A stretch of DNA of 8,790 nucleotides from an uncultured Faecalibacterium sp. (GTDB lineage Bacteria; Bacillota; Clostridia; Oscillospirales; Ruminococcaceae). Location of the stretch: positions 1 through 8,790 of the forward strand of contig CAAHET010000033.1 in assembly GCA_900772565.1 (NCBI GenBank). Direction: 5' to 3'. Position 1 is the first letter of the stretch. Every line of letters begins with the position of its first letter. Position numbers and translations under genes: made by a program. Of the stretch, positions 1 to 6,188 are shown piece by piece. The notes below the pieces were generated by a model. The model worked only from the letters and a program-made list of their open reading frames with translations. It had not been told where the DNA came from and did not search any database.

Positions 1-68
1 AGCTCCCCCACCAGGCATGTGGCAACTGCGGTTACTACAAGGGCGAGGAAGTCATCAAGAAGGCCTAA
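1..68 (+). CDS. rpmF: Large-subunit ribosomal protein L32, C-terminal end (partial)
   Basis: Only the last 21 codons are in the window, read in frame from base 3 to the TAA at 66-68. They translate as LPHQACGNCGYYKGEEVIKKA. The CGNCGYYKGEEV stretch is the second half of the L32 zinc ribbon: the C-x2-C pair followed by G-Y-Y-K-G is characteristic of bacterial L32. The retained cysteines show this is the zinc-binding (C+) form. L32 is a small structural protein of the 50S subunit. The 5' part, with the first Cys pair and the start, lies upstream of the window. A hairpin terminator follows 38 bases downstream. The identification rests on a short but very distinctive motif. Confidence 0.93.
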   Translation, partial: LPHQACGNCGYYKGEEVIKKA

Positions 69-105
69 TTTGCGCGTAATTGGTGGCATAATGGTGTTAT
101 GTACA

Positions 106-143
106 GAAGGGGAGGGCGCAAAGCCTTCCCCTTCTTGTTCTTT
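106..143 (+). terminator. Intrinsic terminator after rpmF, abutting the next gene's RBS
   Basis: A 12-bp GC-rich stem pairs 106-117 with 123-134 (one G-U pair) around a GCAAA loop and is followed by TTGTTCTTT at 135-143. This fits a factor-independent terminator for rpmF. The T tract is broken by a G and a C, so it may be leaky. The tract ends three bases before the AGGAGG (146-151) of the DUF512 gene, so any transcript of that gene that starts upstream must pass through this hairpin. Confidence 0.8.
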
Positions 144-160
144 AAAGGAGGTGGATGCAG

Positions 161-1489
161 ATGGCGATACGGATCGAGCAGGTGGACGCCGGCAGCGAGG
201 CCGAGGCTCTTGGCCTTGCCCCCGGTGACGAGCTGCTGAGCGTGGACGACAACGAGCTGAACGACTCGCTGGACTACGATTTTTATACCGACAGCAGCAG
301 CTTCCACCTGAAAGTCCGGGTAGCAGACGGCATCCGGGAGTGGGAGGTGCAGCGGTCGCAGCGCGGTCCCTTTGGCTGCGGGTTCAAGACCTATCTGGGC
401 GATGCAAAGCATTCCTGCTCCAACCACTGTATGTTCTGCTTCATCGACCAGCTGCCCCCCGGTATGCGCGAGAGTCTGTATTTTAAGGATGATGACGAGC
501 GGCTGAGCTTTTTGTTCGGCAACTACATCACCATGACCAATATGCAGGATCACGAGATCGACCGCATCATCAAGATGCACATCTCGCCCATCAATATCTC
601 GGTGCACACCACCAACCCCCAGCTGCGGGTGCGGATGCTGGCCAATAAGCGCGGCGGCGAGGTGCTCAAGTACCTGCCCCGGCTGGTGGAGGGCGGCATT
701 GCCGTCAACTGTCAGCTGGTGCTCTGCCGCGGCGTAAACGACGGCGACGAGCTGCGCCGCACCCTTGCCGACCTGCTGGAGCTGACCCCTATGGTGCAAA
801 GCATTGCAGCTGTGCCCTGCGGCATTACGGATTACCGCAAAAATCTGTACCCGCAGGTGCCCTACGATGCAAAGACCAGCGCCGAGGTCATCGACATTAT
901 GGAAGAATTCGGCGATGAATGTAAGCGCCGCCACGGCAAGCGCATCATCTACCCCAGCGATGAATGGTACCTCAAGGCAGGCCGCCCCATCCCTGCGGCG
1001 GCGTTCTACGAGGACTACGACCAGCTGGAAAACGGCGTGGGCATGATGCGCCTGTTCGAGGAAGAATTTCTGGCAGAGCTGGACAAGCCCCACCGGATCT
1101 ACGGCACCAAGGAGCTGGACGTGGTCACCGGCACCATGGCAGCGCCCCTCATCACCCGCATGATGGAGGAGCTGCACCGCCAGTACCCCATGATCACCGT
1201 GCACGTCCACACCATCCAGAACCGCTTTTTCGGCGGCAATGTTGGCGTGACCGGTCTGATCACCGCCACCGATATCATTGCCCAGTGCGCTGGCAGGCTT
1301 GCCACAAAAACGCTGGGCATCCCGGCTGTGATGCTGCGGGAGGAAAAAGATACCTTCCTGGACGATATCACGGTGGAGCAGCTGGGGCAGCAGCTGGGCG
1401 TAAAGGTAGAGGTGCTGCCCACGGCAGGCGGGGACGAAGCCCGCGCCCTGCTGCGCAGCGGCCTGCACATTGCCCGCAGAAGAAAATAA
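161..1489 (+). CDS. DUF512 family protein: PDZ plus radical SAM-like FeS protein
   Basis: The product has 442 residues. The N-terminus (about 1-60) is PDZ-like, with IEQVDAGSEAEALGLAPGDELLSVDD as the ligand-loop and core signature. A CSNHCMFC cluster follows (C86, C90, C93; C-x3-C-x2-C), as in radical SAM 4Fe-4S sites, then the family-typical FGNYITMTN block. The C-terminal half is the DUF512 domain, ending in a FFGGNVGVTGL segment. The biochemical role of the family is not established; the cluster suggests S-adenosylmethionine-dependent redox chemistry in the cytoplasm. An ATG at 155 is in frame, but it sits only 3 bases from AGGAGG (146-151). The ATG at 161 has a normal 9-base spacing and is preferred. 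The gene lies upstream of der and plsY, an arrangement common in Clostridia, which hints at a link to ribosome or envelope biogenesis but does not prove one. The family call is firm; the function is open. Confidence 0.9.
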   Translation: MAIRIEQVDAGSEAEALGLAPGDELLSVDDNELNDSLDYDFYTDSSSFHLKVRVADGIREWEVQRSQRGPFGCGFKTYLGDAKHSCSNHCMFCFIDQLPPGMRESLYFKDDDERLSFLFGNYITMTNMQDHEIDRIIKMHISPINISVHTTNPQLRVRMLANKRGGEVLKYLPRLVEGGIAVNCQLVLCRGVNDGDELRRTLADLLELTPMVQSIAAVPCGITDYRKNLYPQVPYDAKTSAEVIDIMEEFGDECKRRHGKRIIYPSDEWYLKAGRPIPAAAFYEDYDQLENGVGMMRLFEEEFLAELDKPHRIYGTKELDVVTGTMAAPLITRMMEELHRQYPMITVHVHTIQNRFFGGNVGVTGLITATDIIAQCAGRLATKTLGIPAVMLREEKDTFLDDITVEQLGQQLGVKVEVLPTAGGDEARALLRSGLHIARRRK

Positions 1490-1495
1490 AACAAC

Positions 1496-1546
1496 CCTCT
1501 CCGTCATCGCTGCGCGATGCCACCTCTCCCGAAAGGGAGAGGTTTT
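1496..1546. repeat. Palindromic intergenic repeat element (REP-like) with a terminator-like hairpin
   Basis: This is a compact nested palindrome between the DUF512 gene and der. CCTCTCC (1496-1502) is followed by the hairpin CATCGC-TGC-GCGATG (1505-1519), then by CCTCTCCC-GAAA-GGGAGAGG (1523-1542), an 8-bp perfect stem on a GNRA tetraloop, with TTTT after it. The first CCTCTCC can also pair with GGGAGAGG, enclosing the small hairpin, so two alternative folds exist. It looks like the short dispersed palindromes scattered between genes in Faecalibacterium-type genomes; that resemblance is from memory, since only one copy is visible here. It could act as a weak terminator or an mRNA-processing and stability element between the two genes. 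Confidence 0.6.
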
Positions 1547-1647
1547 ATCCATCTGCCGTACAGAAAAACGCCTCTCCGGGCGCGGCAGAACCGGCGCAGA
1601 CGGAAAGATACAGATGTATTTTTGATCAGAAGAAAGGAGGAGACCCC

Positions 1648-2991
1648 ATGAGCAAACCGATCGTAGCAGTGGTGGGCCGCCCCAACGTGGGCAAATCCAC
1701 CCTGTTCAATAAGCTGTGCGGCCAGCGCCTTGCCATTGTGGAGGATACCCCGGGCATTACCCGCGACCGCATTTTTGCCAACTGCGAGTGGAACGGCCAC
1801 GAGTTTTTGCTGGTGGACACCGGCGGCATTGAGCCCAAGGCCACCGAGGGCATTCTGGCCCATATGCGCGAGCAGGCGCAGATCGCCATTGATACCGCCG
1901 ACTGCATCATCATGGTCACGGACGTGCGCAACGGCCTGACCGCAGCCGACGAGGACGTGGCACATATGCTGCGCCGCAGCCACAAGCCCATCATTCTTGC
2001 CGTGAACAAGTGCGACAAGGTGGGCGAGGCTCCCATGGAGCTGTACGAGTTCTACAACCTCGGCTTTGACGAGGTGATGCCCATTTCTTCCGTGCACGGT
2101 CACGGCACAGGCGATTTGCTGGATGCAGTGTGCGCTCATCTGGACTTCAGCGAGACCGTGGTGGAGGAGGACCGTATCCCCGTTGCCATCATCGGCCGCC
2201 CCAACGTGGGCAAGTCCAGCCTGACCAACCGCATTCTGGGCGAGAACCGCATGATCGTGGCCAACGAGGCCGGCACCACCCGCGATGCCATCGACACCCC
2301 GGTGGACAATGCCTACGGCAAGTTCATCTTTACCGATACCGCCGGTCTGCGCAAGCGCAGCAACATCAGCGATGGTCTGGAGCGCTACATGGTGGTGCGT
2401 GCACTGGCCGCTGTGGAGCGCAGCCGCGTGGCGCTGATCCTTGTGGATGCCACCGTCGGCTTTACCGAGCAGGATAGCAAGGTGGCTGGCTACGCCCACG
2501 AGCAGGGAAAAGCCTGCATCATCGTGGTGAACAAGTGGGATGCCGTGGAAGGCAAGGAGACCAATACCATGGAGCTGCAGCGCCGCGGCTATGCCGAGTG
2601 CTTCAGCTTTATGGGTTACGCACCTATCATCTTCATCTCTGCCCAGACCGGCTACAACGTGAACAAGCTGATGCAGCTGATCCGGGATGTGGACGCCGAA
2701 AACGGTGCCCGCGTACCCACCGGCGTGCTGAACGAGATGCTTGCCCGCGCTACCGCCCGGATGCAGCCCCCCAGCGACAAGGGACGCCGCCTGAAGATCT
2801 ACTACCTGACGCAGGCCTCTACCCGTCCCCCCACGTTCGTGGCCTTCGTGAACGCAAAGCACCTGTTCCACTTCAGCTATCAGCGGTATCTCATCAACCA
2901 GATCCGCGAAAACTTTGGTCTGGAGCATACGCCCATCCGTCTGGTCGTGCGGGAGCGCGGTTCCGGCGAAGTGGGTGCCAAGGACGTATAA
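1648..2991 (+). CDS. der: Ribosome biogenesis GTPase Der (EngA), double G domain
   Basis: The product is a 447-residue cytoplasmic GTPase needed for 50S subunit maturation. It carries two consecutive G domains and a C-terminal KH-like domain, the diagnostic Der layout. Domain 1 has the P-loop GRPNVGKST (10-18), a DTPGITRD switch, DTGG and NKCD (120-123). Domain 2 has GRPNVGKSS (183-191), NEAGTTRDAID, DTAGLRKR and NKWD (295-298). The C-terminal part has KIYYLTQ and PPTFVAFVN, typical of the KH-like domain. Length and motif order are complete. The start is fixed by AGGAGG at 1635-1640 with a 7-base spacer. The frame stays open upstream to 964, but that extension is antisense-like junk in another frame of the DUF512 gene. 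plsY follows after 18 bases, so the two are very likely co-transcribed. Confidence 0.98.
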   Translation: MSKPIVAVVGRPNVGKSTLFNKLCGQRLAIVEDTPGITRDRIFANCEWNGHEFLLVDTGGIEPKATEGILAHMREQAQIAIDTADCIIMVTDVRNGLTAADEDVAHMLRRSHKPIILAVNKCDKVGEAPMELYEFYNLGFDEVMPISSVHGHGTGDLLDAVCAHLDFSETVVEEDRIPVAIIGRPNVGKSSLTNRILGENRMIVANEAGTTRDAIDTPVDNAYGKFIFTDTAGLRKRSNISDGLERYMVVRALAAVERSRVALILVDATVGFTEQDSKVAGYAHEQGKACIIVVNKWDAVEGKETNTMELQRRGYAECFSFMGYAPIIFISAQTGYNVNKLMQLIRDVDAENGARVPTGVLNEMLARATARMQPPSDKGRRLKIYYLTQASTRPPTFVAFVNAKHLFHFSYQRYLINQIRENFGLEHTPIRLVVRERGSGEVGAKDV

Positions 2992-3009
2992 CACGTCAGG
3001 GAGGCTCAG

Positions 3010-3672
3010 ATGATGAAATCTGTTCTCATCGCGGTGGTGTCCGCTGTGCAGGCGTATCTGCTGGGCAGCATCGACACCGGTATCCTCGTTAGCAAGTTTC
3101 TGTACCACGATGACGTGCGTAAGTACGGCAGCGGCGCGGCGGGTATGACCAATATGCTGCGCACCTTCGGCAAAAAGGCAGCAGCACTTACCGCTTTCGG
3201 TGATGTGCTCAAGGGTGTGTTGGCGGTGTGCATCGGCCGCTGGCTGTTCACCCTGATGCCGGAAAGCACCACGCTCTCGCCGTATCTTGCGGTGTATCTT
3301 GCCGCTATCTTTGCCATTATCGGCCATTTGAAGCCCCTGTATTTCGGCTTCAAGGGCGGCAAGGGCGTGCTGGTGGCGGGCGGCACCATTCTGGCTATTC
3401 AGCCGGTACTGATTCCCTTTCTGGCGGTCATCTTTCTGGCCTGCCTGTTGCCTACCGGCATGGTGTCTCTGGGCAGCGTGACCATGGCAGCACTCTACCC
3501 GGTGCTCACCGTCCTGTACGGCGTGTTCCGGGGCTACTCTGCCGCCGACCTTATCGTGTGCACCATCGGCTCGGTGATCATGGGTGCGATGGTCATTTAT
3601 ATGCACCGTTCCAACATCCAGCGCATCCGCGAGGGCAAAGAGTACCGCTTTGGCCGTCACGGCAAAAAGTAA
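3010..3672 (+). CDS. plsY: Acyl-phosphate:glycerol-3-phosphate acyltransferase PlsY
   Basis: The product is a 220-residue integral membrane enzyme that transfers an acyl group from acyl-phosphate to glycerol-3-phosphate, the first step of phospholipid synthesis in most Bacillota. Family motifs appear in order: LLGSIDTGILVSK (17-29), GSGAAGMTNMLR (40-51, the counterpart of the usual GSGNPGATNxLR), GHLKP (105-109) directly followed by FKGGKGV (114-120), and the C-terminal HRSNIQRIREGKE (199-211). Several hydrophobic segments fit the multi-pass topology. AGGGAGG at 2998-3004 serves either ATG 3010 or ATG 3013; the difference is one residue. The gene follows der by 18 bases. In many Clostridia gpsA comes next, supplying glycerol-3-phosphate; here a terminator follows instead. 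Confidence 0.95.
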   Translation: MMKSVLIAVVSAVQAYLLGSIDTGILVSKFLYHDDVRKYGSGAAGMTNMLRTFGKKAAALTAFGDVLKGVLAVCIGRWLFTLMPESTTLSPYLAVYLAAIFAIIGHLKPLYFGFKGGKGVLVAGGTILAIQPVLIPFLAVIFLACLLPTGMVSLGSVTMAALYPVLTVLYGVFRGYSAADLIVCTIGSVIMGAMVIYMHRSNIQRIREGKEYRFGRHGKK

Positions 3673-3689
3673 CCTCAAATAGCACTACA

Positions 3690-3729
3690 CCCCGCAACAG
3701 CCTTTTATCAGCCGCTGCGGGGCATTTTT
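3690..3729 (+). terminator. Intrinsic terminator after plsY
   Basis: CCCCGCA (3690-3696) pairs with TGCGGGG (3716-3722). The stem extends inward to 12 positions with two A-C mismatches, and CATTTTTG follows. It closes the der-plsY transcript 18 bases after the plsY stop. Confidence 0.85.
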
Positions 3730-3823
3730 GTCAGACAAGCGATTATTGCAGGTCACAGTTTTTCCGTTTCTCCAAGCTCTGTGACAGATTCGAAACATTT
3801 TTGTGAAAGACTGCCAAGGCACA

Positions 3824-3852
3824 TTGACAAGGCCGTCCGGTCATGTTATGTT
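3824..3852 (+). promoter_or_regulatory. Sigma-A-type promoter for the secreted protein gene
   Basis: A consensus -35 TTGACA (3824-3829) is followed by a 17-base spacer and -10 TATGTT (3847-3852), preceded by TG at 3844-3845 (extended -10). Transcription would start near 3859, giving a leader of about 75 bases that includes the palindrome at 3903-3918. A second TTGACA at 3857-3862 has no well-placed -10 (the nearest, TATACT at 3886, is 23 bases away). It may reflect a second weak promoter or chance. Confidence 0.65.
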
Positions 3853-3902
3853 AGTATTGACAAATCAGTACCTTATGGGGCATCATATACTCTGTTTCGC
3901 CA

Positions 3903-3918
3903 TGCCGCAATTGCGGCA
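3903..3918. promoter_or_regulatory. Perfect 16-bp palindrome before the RBS, possible operator or RNA hairpin
   Basis: TGCCGCAATTGCGGCA is a perfect palindrome ending two bases before the AAGGA ribosome binding site (3921-3925) of the next gene. It could be a binding site for a dimeric repressor downstream of the promoter. In RNA it could form a 6-bp stem with an AATT loop next to the ribosome binding site. No regulator is encoded nearby, so the function is inferred from position and symmetry only. Confidence 0.5.
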
Positions 3919-3932
3919 GAAAGGATAAAAAC

Positions 3933-4406
3933 ATGACTACTGCCTTAAAACGTACCGGCACTGCCCTGCTGACGCTGCTGATGTTCTGTGTGCTCACACT
4001 GGGCGCTTCTGCCGCCGCGAACACTCCTGTTGGGGTCAAATTCTGGAAGGAAAAGTCCGATAAGGAATCCATGGCTAACTCCGGCATTGATTCCGACCGC
4101 GAGGCTACCCTTACCCGACAGTCCAACGGCACCTACACCCTGACGCTGCCCGTCAAGCAGGTGACCAAGCTCAATGTGACCGGCTGCCTGACCGGCCTGA
4201 CTATCGGCGATGTGACCTACACCGGCACCCTGACCGGCGATATTGAAAAGGGCAACGGCATCCTGACCATCAAAAACCTGCCCGCCTCGGTGCTGACCGG
4301 CAGCGATGTGAACAAGTCGCTGACCGTGACCTGCAATATCCAGATGGATCTGAGTCTGCTGGGCGAGATCAACACCACCGCCCGGATGTGCATCTGGGCA
4401 AAATAA
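3933..4406 (+). CDS. Secreted NEAT-like domain protein (hypothetical)
   Basis: The product has 157 residues. A clear Sec signal peptide has K6-R7, a hydrophobic core at 10-24 and an A-S-A cleavage site at 25-27. The mature part (about 130 residues) is rich in alternating beta-type sequence. VGVKFWKEKSDKESMANSGI (33-52), followed by EATLTRQSNGTYTLTLPVK, resembles the start of NEAT haem-binding domains: the S-x-M near 46-47 sits where the haem-lip helix of NEAT proteins lies. The C-terminal half has no YxxxY haem-iron motif, so haem binding is doubtful. Three cysteines remain in the mature protein (85, 134, 153). There is no LPxTG, lipobox or C-terminal membrane anchor, so it should be released or loosely held. 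The ATG at 3933 follows AAGGA by 7 bases. The gene is monocistronic, with its own promoter and terminator. The CDS is firm; the domain assignment is from memory of family patterns and moderate to low. Confidence 0.85.
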   Translation: MTTALKRTGTALLTLLMFCVLTLGASAAANTPVGVKFWKEKSDKESMANSGIDSDREATLTRQSNGTYTLTLPVKQVTKLNVTGCLTGLTIGDVTYTGTLTGDIEKGNGILTIKNLPASVLTGSDVNKSLTVTCNIQMDLSLLGEINTTARMCIWAK

Positions 4407-4419
4407 GACGCACGATAGC

Positions 4420-4452
4420 AAAAGCGCCGTTCCACTCGGGACGGCGCTTTTT
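4420..4452. terminator. Bidirectional terminator between convergent genes
   Basis: AAAAGCGCCGT (4420-4430) pairs with ACGGCGCTTTT (4441-4451). Three further inner pairs (one T-G) around the loop ACTC give a 14-bp stem. The A run on the left and T run on the right make it work in both directions, for the secreted protein gene (plus) and the small membrane protein gene (minus), which ends 6 bases away. Confidence 0.88.
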
Positions 4453-4457
4453 GCTGT

Positions 4458-4664
4458 TCAGCAGTCGATGTGCTTTTCCACAAAGTCGATGGCCATCTTA
4501 TCCAGCTGCATCACCGCATTTTCAGCCCCCTTCATCACCTTGCGCACATTGCGGCGCATCTGGCGCTTGCTCTGGGTAGCCATCATGGCACCGGCAGCCC
4601 CAAGGGCTGCACCGGCGGCCATGCCCACTACCATGCCTGCGGCGGAATTTTCTCGCTGTTTCAT
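4458..4664 (-). CDS. Small glycine-rich membrane protein (glycine-zipper/YtxH-like)
   Basis: The product has 68 residues, starting at the ATG whose complement is 4662-4664. AAGGAG on the minus strand (complement 4674-4679), 9 bases upstream, fixes this start; the same frame runs open further, but that extension crosses the promoter region of the divergent operon. Residues 8-30 (AAGMVVGMAAGAALGAAGAMMA and neighbours) form one membrane helix with repeated small residues four apart, a glycine-zipper pattern that favours helix packing. A basic patch follows (KRQMRRNVRKVMK, 33-45), then an amphipathic helix ending VEKHIDC. This is the general layout of YtxH-like and other small envelope proteins of Bacillota, but I cannot name a family with certainty. 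The topology suggests the basic C-terminal part is cytoplasmic. No function can be assigned. Confidence 0.75.
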   Translation of the reverse strand: MKQRENSAAGMVVGMAAGAALGAAGAMMATQSKRQMRRNVRKVMKGAENAVMQLDKMAIDFVEKHIDC

Positions 4665-4729
4665 CCTGAATTTCTCCTTTCGGCTTGTCATGACAGGGCT
4701 TGCAGTGCTATTATTTCCGTAAAAGAATC

Positions 4730-4768
4730 TGGTATACGCTTTTTTTATGCAGCAATTTGTGGTATACT
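4730..4768 (+). promoter_or_regulatory. Tandem extended -10 promoter elements for the pdxK-trmL-degV operon
   Basis: Two TGGTATAC boxes lie 30 bases apart: TGGTATACG (4730-4738) and TGGTATACT (4760-4768). The second is a near-consensus extended -10 (TGn-TATACT). Neither has a recognisable -35 at 17 bases. Transcription from the second would begin near 4775, about 54 bases before the kinase start. The downstream copy is the more likely promoter. Confidence 0.5.
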
Positions 4769-4828
4769 GTTTTATGATGCTTTTTATAGGCCGCTGCACG
4801 CGGCTTTTCGGCAAGGAGGTTTTCCTAT

Positions 4829-5677
4829 TTGCAAAAACCCGTTGAACCAAAAAAGATCCTTTGCATCCACGATCTGTCCGGCGTAGGGCGGTGCAGCCTT
4901 GCAGTGATCCTGCCTGTGCTGTCGGTCATGGGCTTCCAGCCGGTGGCGCTGCCTACGGTGGTGCTTTCCACCCACACCGGCGGCCTTGGCACCCCTGCCC
5001 GGATGGACGGCAGCGCCTACGGCATGGCCGCGCTGGAGCACTATCAGGCACTGGAACTGCAATTTGATTGTATCTATACCGGCTATCTGGGCGGCGAGGC
5101 ACAGGTAGCGCTGGCTGAAAAAGCCTTTGCCCTGTGGCCTGCCGCCTACAAGGTGGTAGACCCCGTGATGGGCGATAACGGCAAGGCCTATTCCACCGTT
5201 ACCCCGGCGCTGGTCGAGCGCATCCGCAATCTGTGCCGTGCGGCAGATCTGATTTTGCCCAACTACACCGAAGCGCAGCTGCTTTTGCAGCAGCAGCCCG
5301 TCACCGATGAGCTGGACGATGCCGCCGCGCAGACGCTGGCAGATGCTTTGCAGCCGCTGGCCCCCAACGCGGTGGTCACCGGCCTGCCGCTGGGCAAGTA
5401 CATCGGCTGTGCCGGTACCGGTGCAGACCGCTTCGTCATCAAAAAGCTGCATATCAGCCGCAGCTTCCCCGGCACGGGGGACCTGTACGGTGCTGTGCTC
5501 ATCGGCTCGCTGCTGCAGGGCAACGCCTTGAGCGCCGCTGCCGATAACGCCGCAGAGTTTGTTTCGCTGGCCATTCAGGGCACGCCCTATACGCAGGACA
5601 CCCGCTTCGGCGTGTGGTTCGAGCCGCTGCTGCCCCGCCTGTGCCCCCTGCGGGAGGAACCGGAGGGCATTTTATGA
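4829..5677 (+). CDS. Pyridoxal/pyridoxine kinase (ribokinase-like)
   Basis: The product is a 282-residue cytoplasmic kinase that phosphorylates pyridoxal, pyridoxine or pyridoxamine to the 5'-phosphate, salvaging vitamin B6. The N-terminal HDLSGVGRCSLAVILPVLS (14-32) and the PTVVLSTHTGG block (42-52) are typical of the Clostridia-type pyridoxamine kinase. DPVMGDNGKAY (111-121) and NYTEA (145-149) build the nucleotide and magnesium site. GTGD (215-218) is the ribokinase/PfkB signature, with D218 as catalytic base. Length is normal for the family. Translation starts at TTG: AAGGAGG (4813-4819) has a 9-base spacing to it, and the first in-frame ATG (4927) would remove the N-terminal substrate motifs. 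The stop overlaps the start of trmL (ATGA), so translation is probably coupled. It could be named pdxK or pdxY; sequence alone does not settle which. Confidence 0.93.
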   Translation: MQKPVEPKKILCIHDLSGVGRCSLAVILPVLSVMGFQPVALPTVVLSTHTGGLGTPARMDGSAYGMAALEHYQALELQFDCIYTGYLGGEAQVALAEKAFALWPAAYKVVDPVMGDNGKAYSTVTPALVERIRNLCRAADLILPNYTEAQLLLQQQPVTDELDDAAAQTLADALQPLAPNAVVTGLPLGKYIGCAGTGADRFVIKKLHISRSFPGTGDLYGAVLIGSLLQGNALSAAADNAAEFVSLAIQGTPYTQDTRFGVWFEPLLPRLCPLREEPEGIL

Positions 5678-6180
5678 TGGACAAGCCGACTTTGAATATC
5701 GTTCTGGTAGAGCCCCGCATCCCCCAGAACACCGGCAACGTGGCGCGTACCTGTGCCTGCACCGCCTGCCGTCTGCATCTGGTAGGCCCCATGGGCTTTG
5801 CCATCGACGACAAAAAGCTTAAGCACGCAGGGCTGGACTACTGGCACTATCTGGACATTACCTACTACGATGGCCTTGCGGACTTTTTTGCCCGCAACAA
5901 CGGCCCCTACTACTACTTTACCACCAAGGCACCCCAGCGCTACACCGATGTACAGTACCCGGACGGGGCTTATCTGGTGTTTGGCCGCGAGGATGCCGGT
6001 TTGCCGGAGGCGCTGCTTGCGGAAAATCAGGAGCACTGCATCCGCATGCCCATGCGGGACACCTGCCGCAGCCTGAACCTTTCCAACAGCGTGGCAGTGG
6101 GCGTGTACGAGGTGCTGCGGCAGTGGGATTTCCCGGAGCTGCTGGACCACGGCCACCTACGAGATTATGAATGGAAATGA
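5674..6180 (+). CDS. trmL: tRNA (cytidine/uridine-34)-2'-O-methyltransferase TrmL
   Basis: The product is a 168-residue SPOUT-class methyltransferase that methylates the ribose of the wobble base 34 in certain leucine tRNAs, using S-adenosylmethionine. The family signatures are all present: VEPRIPQNTGNVARTCA (12-28) for tRNA handling and catalysis (R25), and the trefoil-knot cofactor loops FGREDAGLP (103-111) and RSLNLSNSVAV (132-142). The length matches the single-domain TrmL type. The start at 5674 overlaps the kinase stop by four bases (ATGA) and has GGAGG (5662-5666) at a good distance; a second ATG at 5677 is a one-residue alternative, and the GTG at 5614 is too far inside the kinase gene. 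The reading frame ends 8 bases before the degV-family start. Confidence 0.95.
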   Translation: MMDKPTLNIVLVEPRIPQNTGNVARTCACTACRLHLVGPMGFAIDDKKLKHAGLDYWHYLDITYYDGLADFFARNNGPYYYFTTKAPQRYTDVQYPDGAYLVFGREDAGLPEALLAENQEHCIRMPMRDTCRSLNLSNSVAVGVYEVLRQWDFPELLDHGHLRDYEWK

Positions 6181-6188
6181 GGGACACT

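Noticed and set aside
65..1552. Long open frame on the minus strand opposite the DUF512 gene
   Set aside because: It is a shadow caused by GC-rich codon use on the plus strand: His/Gln/Val/Ala-rich, no ribosome binding site, no family motif.
964..1647. In-frame upstream extension of the Der reading frame
   Set aside because: It overlaps the DUF512 gene in another frame and reads through the palindromic repeat. The AGGAGG-ATG at 1648 and the complete Der length fix the real start.
1504..3678. Open frame of 724 codons on the minus strand opposite der and plsY
   Set aside because: Same antisense shadow effect. It spans two genes and an intergenic repeat with no recognisable domain.
3752..3785. 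GTCACAG / CTGTGAC inverted repeat with a 20-base gap
   Set aside because: Seven-base arms with a long gap can arise by chance, and it lies some 40 bases upstream of the promoter -35 without other support.
3857..3891. Second TTGACA with TATACT as another promoter
   Set aside because: The 23-base spacing is too long for a normal sigma-A promoter; mentioned only as a possible weak site.
4665..4850. N-terminal extension of the small minus-strand protein to 130 residues
   Set aside because: It would cover the promoter and ribosome binding site of the divergent kinase gene, while a good minus-strand RBS sits just before the 68-residue start.
4470..4886. Plus-strand frame across the small minus-strand gene
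   Set aside because: Shadow of the 68-residue protein gene and the divergent promoter region; no ribosome binding site or motif.
5614..5673. GTG start for TrmL upstream of 5674
   Set aside because: It would add 20 residues made of the kinase C-terminus read in another frame. The ATGA overlap with GGAGG is the normal arrangement and gives the standard family length.
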